NCBI GenBank assembly: GCA_937891125.1
Contig: CALAEZ010000009.1
Span: 62,001 to 126,000 of the forward strand
Direction of reading: 5' to 3'
Source: an uncultured Treponema sp.
Lineage (GTDB): Bacteria; Spirochaetota; Spirochaetia; Treponematales; Treponemataceae
DNA: 64,000 nt
Part shown: one piece after another, positions 51,101 to 58,874 of the stretch
How the letters are laid out: every line of letters starts with the position of its first letter
Numbering within the stretch: the first letter of the stretch is position 1
Translations under genes and position numbers: made by a program
Notes under the pieces: model-generated
Database searches by the model: none
Seen by the model: the letters and a program-made list of their open reading frames with translations, nothing else
What the model was told of the DNA's origin: nothing

Positions 51101-52536
51101 TCAACGTGACGCGGCAGGGAGACGACATTGTCGCAGCCCCGCTCACTGACAAAGACGTCCTAGAGATGAGCTCCGGCCCGATCACGTGGGAAAACGACGG
51201 GACCTCAAGCCGCGGACTCATGCTGCGCGCAAAAACGTATGCGCCAGAGCCCGGCGGCATTTTTGACACCATGACCACTGGCGGCCTGAAAGGAACGAAG
51301 TGGTCGCACGTTGAGCTTGTTGAGCCAGTTGTGAACCCTGTGTTCACTGATGCGGCAAAAACGCTGCTCAACATGAGCACAAAGGACATGAACGAAGCCA
51401 TGCTCGGCAAGGGCGGCTCCTTCATACGCTCTGAGCTGAACAAGATCGACGTTGCCAGCGAGCTGAAAAAGACGGAATCAGAAATGAACTCCGGAAAGCT
51501 CACCAAGGGAGCCCTGAACACTGCCGTGAAAAAGGTTGGCTACCTGCGCGCGCTTAAAGAGACCGGCCTTAAGCCTGGCGACGCGTATGTGCTGTCCGTG
51601 GTGCCCGTCACGCCGCCCATCATGCGGCCAGTGTCCATAGGCAGATCCGGCGACTCCATGGAAAACGACGCCAACAAGCTGTACTCCGCGCTCATACAGG
51701 TAAACAACTCCTTTAAAAACGCAAAGCGCACAAATCTTAACGCCAGCGACATGCGCGACAACCGCAAGGCGCTCAACGAGAGCATGGGCGTGCTTACTGG
51801 CGTCATTGCGCCTACGGAAGCAAAAATGCGCGCGCGCGGCGTCAAGGGCGCGCTTGACTTCATTGCCGGGGACGTGCCGAAGTACGGATACTTTCAGCGC
51901 AAGGTTATTTACGGCAAGATGAACCTTACGGGTCGCTCCACCATCACGCCTGATACAACGCTTGGCCTTGACGAGGTTGGCTTGCCTGAAAAAATAGCGT
52001 GGGAACTGTACAAGCCTTTCATCACGCGCAAGCTTGCTCAGATGGGGTATAATCCGCTGCAGGCAAAGGACCAGGTTGAAAAGCGCACGCCCATAGCTAA
52101 AAAAGTGCTCGAGGAAGAAATGGCCGGCAGGCCTGTCATCATCAACCGTGCACCCACCTTGTGGAGGCATGGCATCATGGCTGCAAAGCCCGTGATGCGC
52201 AGCGACACGAACCTGCACGTCAACTCGCTGTGGGAAAGCTCGCTGAACGCAGACTACGACGGCGACGCCATGCAGATACACCTGCCAGTGACGGACGACG
52301 CCGTAAAAGACGCCAGGAACATAATGCCGTCAAAGCAGCTTTTCTCGGATAAAAAGAAAGACGACTTGCTGCAGGTGTTTGGACGCGAGCCCGTAACCGG
52401 GCTGTATGTTGCCACGGCAAACGTAGGCAGGACAGCCATAGGAAACGTGCGTCGGTACCCCAATGTTGACGCTGCCTGGAAAGATTACTACGCTGGCAAG
52501 CTAAAAATGACCGACCTCGTGGACATCGCCGGATAG
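48118..52536 (+). CDS. phage multisubunit-type RNA polymerase: beta fused to N-terminal beta-prime
   Basis: 1472 residues. Beta landmarks in order: LLDGNEYSIVSQMRTKSGVY; INPMEFMDSASIITRLGEGG; RNLSVAYMPYMGLNHEDGVV (near 640); LQVGDKVAGSYGNKGVCSKI (near 780); GGMEVNALLAHNARSVLRE. Beta-prime landmarks follow without a break: KWSHVELVEPVVNPVF (near 1061); LTGRSTITPDTTLGLDEVGL (near 1270); AGRPVIINRAPTLWRHG; SLNADYDGDAMQIHLP, the catalytic metal loop (near 1377). It stops about 90 residues later. Bridge helix and trigger loop are absent and must lie elsewhere. The late operon with the portal suggests a virion polymerase. Confidence 0.9.
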   Translation: MANIRSIIADPSEIREAIHSRVLEAVKAKFPIVSNNYKAVLKDVTIKRTELTSSQEAETRLSSGNAPDGVFADIDILDRNGKAVASLTNHRLLNLPYYTNRYTMLLDGNEYSIVSQMRTKSGVYTRKRGNDELESAFNLAKGANFKLIMDPDTGVFKVDMLGSTMPALAVLRILGAGPSDIQSAIGDELYKKNDNVSPAQMDRTRNTLYDKLVQYKASGSGEHASAEEKNAAIRNYFAGTSIDPETTELTLGKAFSNVNALTLLEAMKKMLSVYKGEEDIDERDNLEFQKIYTVEDLLKEVIDKAPDIVPHIKRKLDAYKPAADASENRKALRNVFSPVYFTKPIQNFITGSTLSRIPSQINPMEFMDSASIITRLGEGGISNETAVPFGTRGVHNSYLGIIDPIAAPESFKIGIDAHCTMGARKGDDNEFYKRVLDCKSGQIKNMRVIELYDKHVGFPDPGYVKDKKPGDIVPALYRGKIEKIKRSALDYQIPSPHAMSTYTTNTIPLMNANQGNRLLMGDKHIQQSLPLLEPEKRLVTSVIGKDSVENVVGQWALPKSPVDGTVERVDKDRIIVRGTDGKKYDVDYDRNFPLATKTFLDNTVIVKAGDKVSKGQRLAESNFTKDGTLTMGRNLSVAYMPYMGLNHEDGVVVSESTAKKLTSVHADKFSLQLGDDIVCDKRKYAAMFPTQFTADQLKELDDDGVVREGAVLHAGDPVILAMKSSGDSRQNQVLGLLHKSLIHPYSDISEVYEEQFDGEVTGVQKTSQQITVMVKVAKTLQVGDKVAGSYGNKGVCSKILPDDQMPQDGDGKPLDVVLTSMSVISRINPAQTLESTLGKIAKKKGITYEIENFSKPDYVEFVKNEMKKHNISDRETVTDPVTGKKMPGVFVGVQHFHKLFKTSDSNFAGRGIDGPHDQDESPTGSGFSGPKALGGMEVNALLAHNARSVLRESTMLRGSKNADFWKAFQMGMNPNFPNEKKTFSRFVATLKQAGINVTRQGDDIVAAPLTDKDVLEMSSGPITWENDGTSSRGLMLRAKTYAPEPGGIFDTMTTGGLKGTKWSHVELVEPVVNPVFTDAAKTLLNMSTKDMNEAMLGKGGSFIRSELNKIDVASELKKTESEMNSGKLTKGALNTAVKKVGYLRALKETGLKPGDAYVLSVVPVTPPIMRPVSIGRSGDSMENDANKLYSALIQVNNSFKNAKRTNLNASDMRDNRKALNESMGVLTGVIAPTEAKMRARGVKGALDFIAGDVPKYGYFQRKVIYGKMNLTGRSTITPDTTLGLDEVGLPEKIAWELYKPFITRKLAQMGYNPLQAKDQVEKRTPIAKKVLEEEMAGRPVIINRAPTLWRHGIMAAKPVMRSDTNLHVNSLWESSLNADYDGDAMQIHLPVTDDAVKDARNIMPSKQLFSDKKKDDLLQVFGREPVTGLYVATANVGRTAIGNVRRYPNVDAAWKDYYAGKLKMTDLVDIAG

Positions 52537-52548
52537 CGAAATGCTTGG

Positions 52549-52585
52549 CGCTGGCAGGCACAAGCAATGCGCCTGCCAGCGTTTT
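52549..52585 (+). terminator. terminator of the portal/RNA polymerase operon
   Basis: CGCTGGCAGGC - 11-base loop - GCCTGCCAGCG then TTTTG: a perfect 11-bp stem 12 bases after the RNA polymerase stop, showing that the gene really ends there. Confidence 0.85.
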
Positions 52586-52586
52586 G

Positions 52587-52889
52587 TCATCCTTCCTGCC
52601 CTGGCTCTGCACAGGCTTCGTCAGGTTCTTTTTCTTTTTCTTTTTCTTTTTCCTTTTTCCCTTCTTTTTTGCCAACATCAAGTGCATGGAACAGGAACGG
52701 CCCTGCCCAGGCGTTTACGTTGATGTTCTCCACAGGCAAGGACAGTATGTCAAAGTTGACGTACAGGTGCCTGTTTCCTTTTGAGTCCGTTATTTCACGG
52801 ACAACAACAGGCTTTATTGTGTTGTTGCCATAGTTGATGAAATAATACCCAGGTTCTGTGGGAATCCCCTCTAAATAGTCCACAATCAT
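52587..52889 (-). CDS. small protein with Lys/Glu repeat tail
   Basis: 100 residues from ATG at 52889 (AAAGGACAAC upstream). The N-terminal beta domain includes YLEGIPTEPGYYFINYGNNT and SKGNRHLYVNFDILS. The C-terminal KKEGKKEKEKEKEKEPDE comes from a polypyrimidine tract (52625-52675). The tract length may vary by slippage. Overlaps no neighbour. Confidence 0.55.
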   Translation of the reverse strand: MIVDYLEGIPTEPGYYFINYGNNTIKPVVVREITDSKGNRHLYVNFDILSLPVENINVNAWAGPFLFHALDVGKKEGKKEKEKEKEKEPDEACAEPGQEG

Positions 52890-52902
52890 CGTGTTGTCCT
52901 TT

Positions 52903-53115
52903 TTAAAGCGTTTCTGGATCTTCTTCCACAAGCGTGTCGGACAGAACCTTGTTTCTGCCCCAGTCTATGCAATACCTGTACCTGGCGCCTCCTATCGTCA
53001 TGTACTTATACTTTGTCGAGCACAAAACCCTGTCATAAAGCGCCTTGCGCCAGTGATCCCCAGCGCCATTGCACACAAGAACCTTTTGAAAAGGCTCGAA
53101 ATGTTCTTCTGACAT
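52903..53115 (-). CDS. small phage protein of a common beta-strand family
   Basis: 70 residues. FEPFQKVLVCN, HWRKALYDRV, KYMTIGGARYRYCIDWGRNK: the pattern F.PF..VLVR....W....F......Y..IGG..W..CIPY is frequent among phage hypotheticals. Function unknown. Confidence 0.6.
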   Translation of the reverse strand: MSEEHFEPFQKVLVCNGAGDHWRKALYDRVLCSTKYKYMTIGGARYRYCIDWGRNKVLSDTLVEEDPETL

Positions 53116-53284
53116 GCCTCCTCCGCTTTTGTTTTTTGGACTGGGCCCCTGGATCCAGCGTCCAGAGGCCCAGCTGCCTGATGAAAGCTTGGCAGTTGCA
53201 CACTGAACCAGCTATGACCGTGCAGAAAATGTCACGAAAACTGCACGGGAATCGCCAGCTCCTAGACTGCCGGCTAGCAAACGC

Positions 53285-53494
53285 CTATTGCGCTGCCCGC
53301 CCGGATATGCGCGGAAACGTATTTGTCTTCCAGTGCTGCGTACTTGCCTTGCGGAGCTCTTCACGGTTCTTTTCTATGGACCTCTCAAGCTCCGTAGGGA
53401 TGTTTGAATACCTGCCCCTGCGGGATTCTACAGTGACAAGCTCCAATTCAAGCTCGGCGCGTTCGCGCCTGTAGTCGCTCATGCTGTACGCCAT
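53285..53494 (-). CDS. small coiled-coil protein
   Basis: 69 residues, AGGAGG ribosome site. Charged helix: YRRERAELELELVTVESRRG then ELERSIEKNREELRK. The 170-base gap downstream (53116-53284) holds no gene but has stems GGGCCCCTGG/CCAGAGGCCC and CGTGCAG/CTGCACG. Not recognised. Confidence 0.5.
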   Translation of the reverse strand: MAYSMSDYRRERAELELELVTVESRRGRYSNIPTELERSIEKNREELRKASTQHWKTNTFPRISGRAAQ

Positions 53495-53502
53495 GCTTCC
53501 TC

Positions 53503-53901
53503 CTAATCATACCAGCAGTACATGCGCTTTGTACTGGCTTCAAAATCATCTGCGTCACGGAACGCAGCAACAAAGTCCTCTAGTTCCTGCGCCTCGCAGT
53601 AGCCTGGGCTTTCTATGCCTTCTATGCTCACTCTGCAGTCATCACGAGTGTAGTCAACTGTGTAACCATGCGCGGTGTATCCGTCGTGACTGTCCATGAA
53701 ATTCAGGAATTCAGCAATGCTAGGCGAATTGTTTTGCGCTTCGCCAGGATCGGCGAGATGCAAGTCAATAAGCTCTTGCAATTTTTTTGCTGAAAGCCCG
53801 CTAAACCTGCGTACGCCTCCCTTGTACTCTCGCTTCACATAGCCATCGGCAAAGATAATGGCATCGCGCACCATGACCTGATTCTTAGACATCTTATCCA
53901 T
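53503..53901 (-). CDS. hypothetical protein
   Basis: 132 residues, ACGGAGG upstream, TGGTATAAG promoter 22 bases upstream. KKLQELIDLHLADPGEAQNN is helical; the C-terminus is aromatic (KRMYCWYD). Not recognised. Confidence 0.5.
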   Translation of the reverse strand: MDKMSKNQVMVRDAIIFADGYVKREYKGGVRRFSGLSAKKLQELIDLHLADPGEAQNNSPSIAEFLNFMDSHDGYTAHGYTVDYTRDDCRVSIEGIESPGYCEAQELEDFVAAFRDADDFEASTKRMYCWYD

Positions 53902-53922
53902 AGAACCTCCGTAAGTTACAGG

Positions 53923-53931
53923 CTTATACCA
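53923..53931 (-). promoter_or_regulatory. extended -10 promoter TGGTATAAG
   Basis: GCTGGTATAAGCC on the minus strand, 22 bases before the start codon at 53901. Confidence 0.6.
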
Positions 53932-53946
53932 GCGCTTGCCTGATTT

Positions 53947-54321
53947 TTATGCAAAGACTGCGGCGCTATCGGCGTTGCAGCCGAGAGGTTCTGCGTTCCC
54001 GGCTATCGTGTACCCGCTGTCCTCAACCCACCGCCAGAACCTATGCTTCACCTTTCTTGACGGCCTTTTCTCGCTGTACAAAGTCCTGAACACACCTCTG
54101 CTATCAACCTCATATGCACTTGACAGGTCAAACGAATACCTGCCGAGTCCGACCACCGCGTAATTCTTGCCATGATACTGAACATGGATGAACATGTAAT
54201 CGGGCTCTATGTGCATCACAGTACCCTCTGCCATGAATGCTTCGAGCAGCGCGTCCGCGACTGGAGAATACGGATAATCCTGCATCCCTATGTATATGCT
54301 CAGCACGTCACAAAGCCTCAT
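53947..54321 (-). CDS. hypothetical protein downstream of RNA ligase
   Basis: 124 residues. ATG at 54321 is chosen because GGGAGG lies six bases before it. Beta-rich: YMFIHVQYHGKNYAVVGLGR, then HRFWRWVEDSGYTIAGN. Overlaps the RNA ligase by 14 bases. Not recognised. Confidence 0.5.
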   Translation of the reverse strand: MRLCDVLSIYIGMQDYPYSPVADALLEAFMAEGTVMHIEPDYMFIHVQYHGKNYAVVGLGRYSFDLSSAYEVDSRGVFRTLYSEKRPSRKVKHRFWRWVEDSGYTIAGNAEPLGCNADSAAVFA

Positions 54322-55318
54322 CTGCATCCTCCCTGGCCATCTTGGCCTGTACGGTTTTGAACAGTGCGTACGGCGTTGGCCCGCCACTGCGGACAACCTT
54401 GATTCCAGCCTTGTCCAACACCTCTACTTCCGGATTGTCCTGAACAAATTCTTCCCAAGCATCATTGAGCAGCGCTTTGATATACTCGCCTGCGCTGCTG
54501 TCATCATCGGCCTTGCCTAGCTTGGAAAACACGCTCCACATGCGGCTCTCCGTAAGGTACTCAAGGAATACCTTATTCATGTCGCGTGCGTACTGCTGAG
54601 CCTCTGTAAGCGGCGTGCGCACCTTGCGCGCGCTTGTTTCGAGAAACGCTTCGTTCTTGTTCTTGAACGCGTACACGTGTCCGCCGTCAAATGCCGGAAT
54701 ATCGGCAGGCCATATCACAACCCCTTCCATGGTGTCGTCGCACAGACGAGATTTTTGGTCGTTGGGGAAAGCGCATGCCTCCTCGAAAGAAAGCCCACCT
54801 GCCAAGTGTGCAAGCTGCGGAACGAGCATCTTCTCATACCCAATGGTGCGCATGTGCTCAGCAAACTGCTTATATGGCAACCAAACCTTTTCGCCTGGGT
54901 AATAGTACAGCATCGCGTAAAAGCGGAACCTGCTTTTGCGGCCGTATTTCAGGCGGTTCATGATGTTCTGACCAAAAAATTCCCCGTACAGAGATATCTG
55001 CACAGGAAAACTTCCGTACCCGTCGCAGGCATCTTCCTCAATATGCAGCCCTCCGACAGACTTTATCGCTCGAACCAGTCCGGCTACGTCAGCCCAGCTG
55101 TCGTGAACGTCGTAAAACTGAGCGTCTGGAGCGAGCAGTCCGTTTCTGCTGCCAAATTGAAAGCCGTCCCGCGTGATGTTCAGGCTTATGTTTGTGCCGT
55201 CGATCTTTTCCGTCGCAATCCACTTGGTGGAGAGCTTTGCCGCAGCTGCAAAATCCGCTGTTTTTGCGGAAATTGCAGTCTGCAAATTTTCCATTTTCGG
55301 GAATTTAGTGAATTCCAT
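54308..55318 (-). CDS. RNA ligase (Rnl2-like)
   Basis: 336 residues. Nucleotidyl-transferase motif I TEKIDGTNISLN near residues 36-47 (Lys 38 adenylated), GSRNGLLA (motif Ia/II), SLYGEFFG (III), DDTMEGVVIWP (IV) and a downstream FKNKNEAF (V). Seals nicked or cleaved RNA, typically repairing host tRNA cut by anticodon nucleases, or in phage RNA metabolism. A 48-residue basic peptide is encoded directly upstream with overlapping stop/start. Confidence 0.85.
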   Translation of the reverse strand: MEFTKFPKMENLQTAISAKTADFAAAAKLSTKWIATEKIDGTNISLNITRDGFQFGSRNGLLAPDAQFYDVHDSWADVAGLVRAIKSVGGLHIEEDACDGYGSFPVQISLYGEFFGQNIMNRLKYGRKSRFRFYAMLYYYPGEKVWLPYKQFAEHMRTIGYEKMLVPQLAHLAGGLSFEEACAFPNDQKSRLCDDTMEGVVIWPADIPAFDGGHVYAFKNKNEAFLETSARKVRTPLTEAQQYARDMNKVFLEYLTESRMWSVFSKLGKADDDSSAGEYIKALLNDAWEEFVQDNPEVEVLDKAGIKVVRSGGPTPYALFKTVQAKMAREDADEAL

Positions 55319-55464
55319 TATTCCTCCCAGGCATATGCTGCCCTGTTATTGTGCTTTGCTTTTCGTCTGTATGCCTTTTTGCTGATCATGGGCCTTGACG
55401 GCCTGCACGCAGGCCTGCGAGCCTTGCCCATGCGCAGGCGGATGATAAACGCAATTTTAGCCAC
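55318..55464 (-). CDS. 48-residue arginine/lysine-rich protein
   Basis: GTG start at 55464 after GGAGGAAGCG; stop overlaps the RNA ligase ATG (TAATG reading). Very basic (RLRMGKARRPACRPSRPM, then KKAYRRKAKHN): a likely RNA- or DNA-binding peptide. Translational coupling suggests it works with the ligase. Confidence 0.55.
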   Translation of the reverse strand: MAKIAFIIRLRMGKARRPACRPSRPMISKKAYRRKAKHNNRAAYAWEE

Positions 55465-55473
55465 CGCTTCCTC

Positions 55474-56472
55474 CTAGAAACTGAACTCCACAAAATCCGG
55501 TTCGCAGCTTTCAAAAGTATCGAAGCCAGGATCTTCTTGCTTAGTCCCCATAAACAGTGTTCCAAGCGTATCTTGCACCTCATCAGGATTCATCCTGCTG
55601 CCTATTTCAGACAAAAACCCAGGAATATCGTCCATGTGCGGCAAAGCACGGTCATACGCCCCTATAATCGCATCTCCATATCCTTTTGGAAGCTGCTGCG
55701 GGTCTATGAGCGTACGGTTGCGCATGTAATTGTCGTACAGTCCAGCCTGCTGCAGCGCCTCGTACAGTCCGCAGTCTGTGGCATCCGCTATGAGCTTTGC
55801 CGCTGCCGCAACGCCAAACCCGGGCTTTCTCGGTCCGGAAAAGTCCGTAGGCGTCCTTATGTTGTACACGTTGTCCTTGCCTGCCTGCCCAGTCAAAATA
55901 GCGTACATCTTGTACTCTGCGGGCGTTTCGTACCTGAAATCCTTGCCGTTTACCTTGCAGTCGTAAGGAAACGACGCCCATGCTCCGCGCATCGGATTGT
56001 ACAAGCGCGCATGCTCTCCGCACAGCATCAGGTAGTCAGCGTCCGAGCTGTAGATGTAGCAGCTTGTGCTGCTGCCAGCATGTTTATTTACCAGTGCGTA
56101 AATGATGTCATCAGCCTCGCACTTATCAACGCGCAGCACGGCCCACGGAAGGTGCCTTGCAATGCGCTCGGCAAATTCGTCAAACTGCCTGAACACCTCA
56201 TCCCAGTCTACGCTATCGTCCCTGCGCCTTTTGCGGTCTGCCTTGTACGGCTGGAATATATCTCGGCGCCAATATCCTGCCTTGCTGTCGAGAGCTACCA
56301 CGACTTGTGTGCAGTCCGCAGCGTTGGACGCGGCAACGTCCAATACAAAGTCGTACATTTCTTCAAATGCGCGCGCCTGCCATCCCGGCAATCCAGCCTT
56401 TGACGCAACGCATCGATGCGCAAGGTTGCTGTAATCAAACAATACAATGTTGCTTACTGTGTGACTTTCCAC
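55474..56472 (-). CDS. 5'-3' exonuclease (FEN/PIN-like)
   Basis: 332 residues from GTG at 56472 (GAGGAG eight bases upstream). Metal-binding acids: LFDYSNLAHRC near 13; VVVALDSKAGYWRRDIF; VDKCEADDIIYALV; YIYSSDADYLML. A helix-hairpin-helix part follows (KPGFGVAAAAKLIADATD). It resembles T5 D15/T4 RNase H. It removes RNA primers and flaps for the PolA-type polymerase, which lacks its own 5' nuclease domain. Confidence 0.85.
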   Translation of the reverse strand: MESHTVSNIVLFDYSNLAHRCVASKAGLPGWQARAFEEMYDFVLDVAASNAADCTQVVVALDSKAGYWRRDIFQPYKADRKRRRDDSVDWDEVFRQFDEFAERIARHLPWAVLRVDKCEADDIIYALVNKHAGSSTSCYIYSSDADYLMLCGEHARLYNPMRGAWASFPYDCKVNGKDFRYETPAEYKMYAILTGQAGKDNVYNIRTPTDFSGPRKPGFGVAAAAKLIADATDCGLYEALQQAGLYDNYMRNRTLIDPQQLPKGYGDAIIGAYDRALPHMDDIPGFLSEIGSRMNPDEVQDTLGTLFMGTKQEDPGFDTFESCEPDFVEFSF

Positions 56473-56537
56473 TGATGGTCTCCTCTGTTTTGCATGCAAA
56501 TCTGACTCCTGCCGCAACTGCCAATCTTATCACCCCT

Positions 56538-56564
56538 ATATTGCAGACGCAGCCGCAAAAGTTT
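56538..56564 (-). promoter_or_regulatory. AAACTTT-N14-CAATAT promoter
   Basis: AAACTTTTGCGG...GCAATAT on the minus strand, 14-base gap, 66 bases before the exonuclease start. Confidence 0.7.
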
Positions 56565-56581
56565 ATGCTTAAATGAGAAAA

Positions 56582-56605
56582 CCCAGCAGTTTTTACGCTG
56601 CTGGG
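56582..56605 (-). terminator. terminator after the 56994 gene
   Basis: CCCAGCAG-CGTAAAAA-CTGCTGGG then TTTTCTC on the minus strand. Confidence 0.75.
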
Positions 56606-56637
56606 CTGTATCGCCAACCACGCTGCCTGCACCCTCG

Positions 56638-56994
56638 TCAGTACCCGATGTCTATGCGCTTTATCAGTCGCGGGTAGATGTGCTCCGGTGTGTATTCACC
56701 TTTTTTCTCGAAATCTCCGTCCTCGCCGAGCTCCCAAAACAAGTACTGTTGTGACTCAAGGCCATCCAGGAACTCATTAATAAAAGCTACCTCGCTATAG
56801 CTTGGGTACCATTTTACATCTTCCCAGAAAAAGTATGCCTCTCCATTCTTTGCTACATCGTCAAGTCCGCCATAGCCTGGGTTTTCAACCATGTAAAGGC
56901 GGTCCTTATCCTCTTTAGCTTCTTCGCATAGCTTGCGCAGCTTCTCCGCAGCGTCCTTATCCAAACAAACAAGAACGTCAGACCTGTAACCCAT
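56638..56994 (-). CDS. MGYRSDV-type small phage protein
   Basis: 118 residues. MGYRSDVLVCLDKDAAEKLR is a conserved start of a widespread phage/prophage hypothetical family. The pattern continues with AYFFWEDVKWYPSYSEV, a strand-helix alternation. Followed by a terminator. Function unknown. Confidence 0.6.
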   Translation of the reverse strand: MGYRSDVLVCLDKDAAEKLRKLCEEAKEDKDRLYMVENPGYGGLDDVAKNGEAYFFWEDVKWYPSYSEVAFINEFLDGLESQQYLFWELGEDGDFEKKGEYTPEHIYPRLIKRIDIGY

Positions 56995-57011
56995 GGCATA
57001 AAACCTCCTAG

Positions 57012-57605
57012 CTACATGTACGCCACAAAGTACGAATCCGGCAGCGGATTGTACCCGTTTTCCATTACTATAATAGCCTTCATAAGTTCCGCCGCATGCT
57101 CAAGTATGTTCACCCTGTCATGCGGCCCGATGCCGATTGCCTTGCCCAGATGCGCTGCATAGCGCATGGCGTCGCCTTCGCAATACCTGCTGGCCAGCTT
57201 GTACAGCGTGTCCACGCCATGCTTGCGCTGGTACTTGCACAGCGTCTTGTAGCCTGCTCGCAGGCCGTGCTCCCACGTGGCAAACTTGGCAAGGCCGATG
57301 CTGTCCTTGCCAACCTGCCCAAGCCACGGGTCATTGCTGCCCATGGCAACGATGTTCATGGGATTTTTGTTGCGCAGTCCGCGCGTCAGCTTTTTGACGC
57401 ACACAGCATTTCTCTGGTCAGCATCATGCAGCAGATACGCCAGGTGATCGCGCAGTTCCGCGTTTTCTTCAATGGCAGCGTCAAGCTGCAGCCTCGCCAA
57501 ATCTTCCGGCTGTTCGCCAGCCTCTTTCTGCACGCACGAATTGAGCATCATCGTGCTCAGCAGAAAAAGGATGAGCGCCAGCGCTGCGGATTGTAAAATT
57601 CGCAT
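57012..57605 (-). CDS. lysozyme-like protein with lipoprotein-type signal
   Basis: 197 residues, AAGGAG ribosome site. The N-terminus is a signal segment (ALALILFLLSTMMLNSC) with a lipobox-like LNSC. The C-terminal domain RGLRNKNPMNIVAMGSNDPW ... FATWEHGLRAGYKTLCKYQR matches the phage muramidase-like family that begins RGLRNxNPxNI. Between them a coiled-coil linker. Probably an exported peptidoglycan enzyme for lysis or superinfection control; catalytic residues not assigned. Confidence 0.65.
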   Translation of the reverse strand: MRILQSAALALILFLLSTMMLNSCVQKEAGEQPEDLARLQLDAAIEENAELRDHLAYLLHDADQRNAVCVKKLTRGLRNKNPMNIVAMGSNDPWLGQVGKDSIGLAKFATWEHGLRAGYKTLCKYQRKHGVDTLYKLASRYCEGDAMRYAAHLGKAIGIGPHDRVNILEHAAELMKAIIVMENGYNPLPDSYFVAYM

Positions 57606-57668
57606 AAAAAAATCTCCTTTATTTACACCGCAAAATGCAGCAATACTGCATTTGCCAGTGAAAATAAG

Positions 57669-58874
57669 CTACCTAAGTATTATGAGCTTGTTTTTAGCCC
57701 TTGTTATGCCTGTGTACAGCCATCGCCTGTATTCATCAGGCTTTTCACGCTGCAAATACCCAGCGTCATCGCACAGCATGACATTGTCCCATTCCGAGCC
57801 CTGCGACTTGTGCACGGACATGCAGTACGCATAGTCCATGGACAGTGGCCTGCGCTGCCCTGCGGTAGCCATCTGCCGTGATATGTCCATCGGCAATTCA
57901 ATGTCTTGCAAATTCAGGCTGCGGGTGCTGCTGTTATTGTACGTTCCGCTCCACCCAAGATATTTATAGGCGCGCTCATCAAACTCAATCACATACAAGT
58001 CTTCCATGCCTTCGTGCTCAAAGGCTTCCGTAACATGGAAGGTCTGCCCGTTGAACATCCTTGCCTGCTTGTCGTTGCTCAGGCACACAACGCGCTCGCC
58101 TGGCTCCGGAAGGTCGCCTTCGTATCCCAGCAAGCTGCGCGCACGCATGTTTATGCTTACGCGCGTCATGTTTGTAAAGCATAAGGCCATGCAGTCATCC
58201 GCGCCAACCCTGCGCAGGAACTTATCGAATATCATTTCTCCTGCGCTGCTCTTCTTGGCAAGCACAAGCACATTTTCACCAAGCTTTGTGCCTGGTGCTG
58301 GAAGCGGATTGCCATTTCTTATATCCGTTGCGAGCGACAATATTGGATTGTCCAGCGCCTGCCGCTGAACTTCCGTGAGCACCAGCCCAGTTTCCTGCAA
58401 TGGAACAAACAAATCTTCACCTACTGGCGGGAGCTGCCCTGAATCACCTATGAATACGACGGGCTTGCCAAAGGACATGACATCTTTGAACAGCTCCTTG
58501 TTTACCATGGATGCTTCGTCAACAACGACAACGTCGCAGTCAAGGCTCTTTTGCTTTGTCCAGCGCAGCTGCTTTCCGTCTTTTTCTGGCGGCTCATACA
58601 AAAGGCTGTGCAGCGTGCTTGACGTGCAGTTTTTGCCAAAGGCGTGCGCCGCCATGAGCTTTTGCCTGAGCACTTCTGCCGCCTTGCCTGTTGGCGCCGT
58701 AAACGCTATGGAAGCGTTTGGCCTGCGCTTGAGCAGCTCGCCTGCCGTAAAGCCCATCACCGTTGTCTTTCCTGTTCCTGCATAGCCTGCAACGGCAATA
58801 TAATCCCTGGTGGGGGACATCATGTACGAGTATATTGCACGCGCGGCCTTTTTCTGTTCATTTGTCAGGTGCAT
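57669..58874 (-). CDS. RecD/Dda-like SF1B helicase
   Basis: 401 residues from ATG at 58874 (AAGGAGGGC upstream; overlaps thyX by 17 bases). Motif I AVAGYAGTGKTTVMGF near 27, Ia SIAFTAPTGKAAEVL, II VVVDEASMV, III VVFIGDSGQLPPVGE, and the C-terminal UvrD-like YAYCMSVHKSQGSEWDNV. Length and motif set resemble T4 Dda, which remodels replication forks 5' to 3'. Confidence 0.88.
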   Translation of the reverse strand: MHLTNEQKKAARAIYSYMMSPTRDYIAVAGYAGTGKTTVMGFTAGELLKRRPNASIAFTAPTGKAAEVLRQKLMAAHAFGKNCTSSTLHSLLYEPPEKDGKQLRWTKQKSLDCDVVVVDEASMVNKELFKDVMSFGKPVVFIGDSGQLPPVGEDLFVPLQETGLVLTEVQRQALDNPILSLATDIRNGNPLPAPGTKLGENVLVLAKKSSAGEMIFDKFLRRVGADDCMALCFTNMTRVSINMRARSLLGYEGDLPEPGERVVCLSNDKQARMFNGQTFHVTEAFEHEGMEDLYVIEFDERAYKYLGWSGTYNNSSTRSLNLQDIELPMDISRQMATAGQRRPLSMDYAYCMSVHKSQGSEWDNVMLCDDAGYLQREKPDEYRRWLYTGITRAKNKLIILR

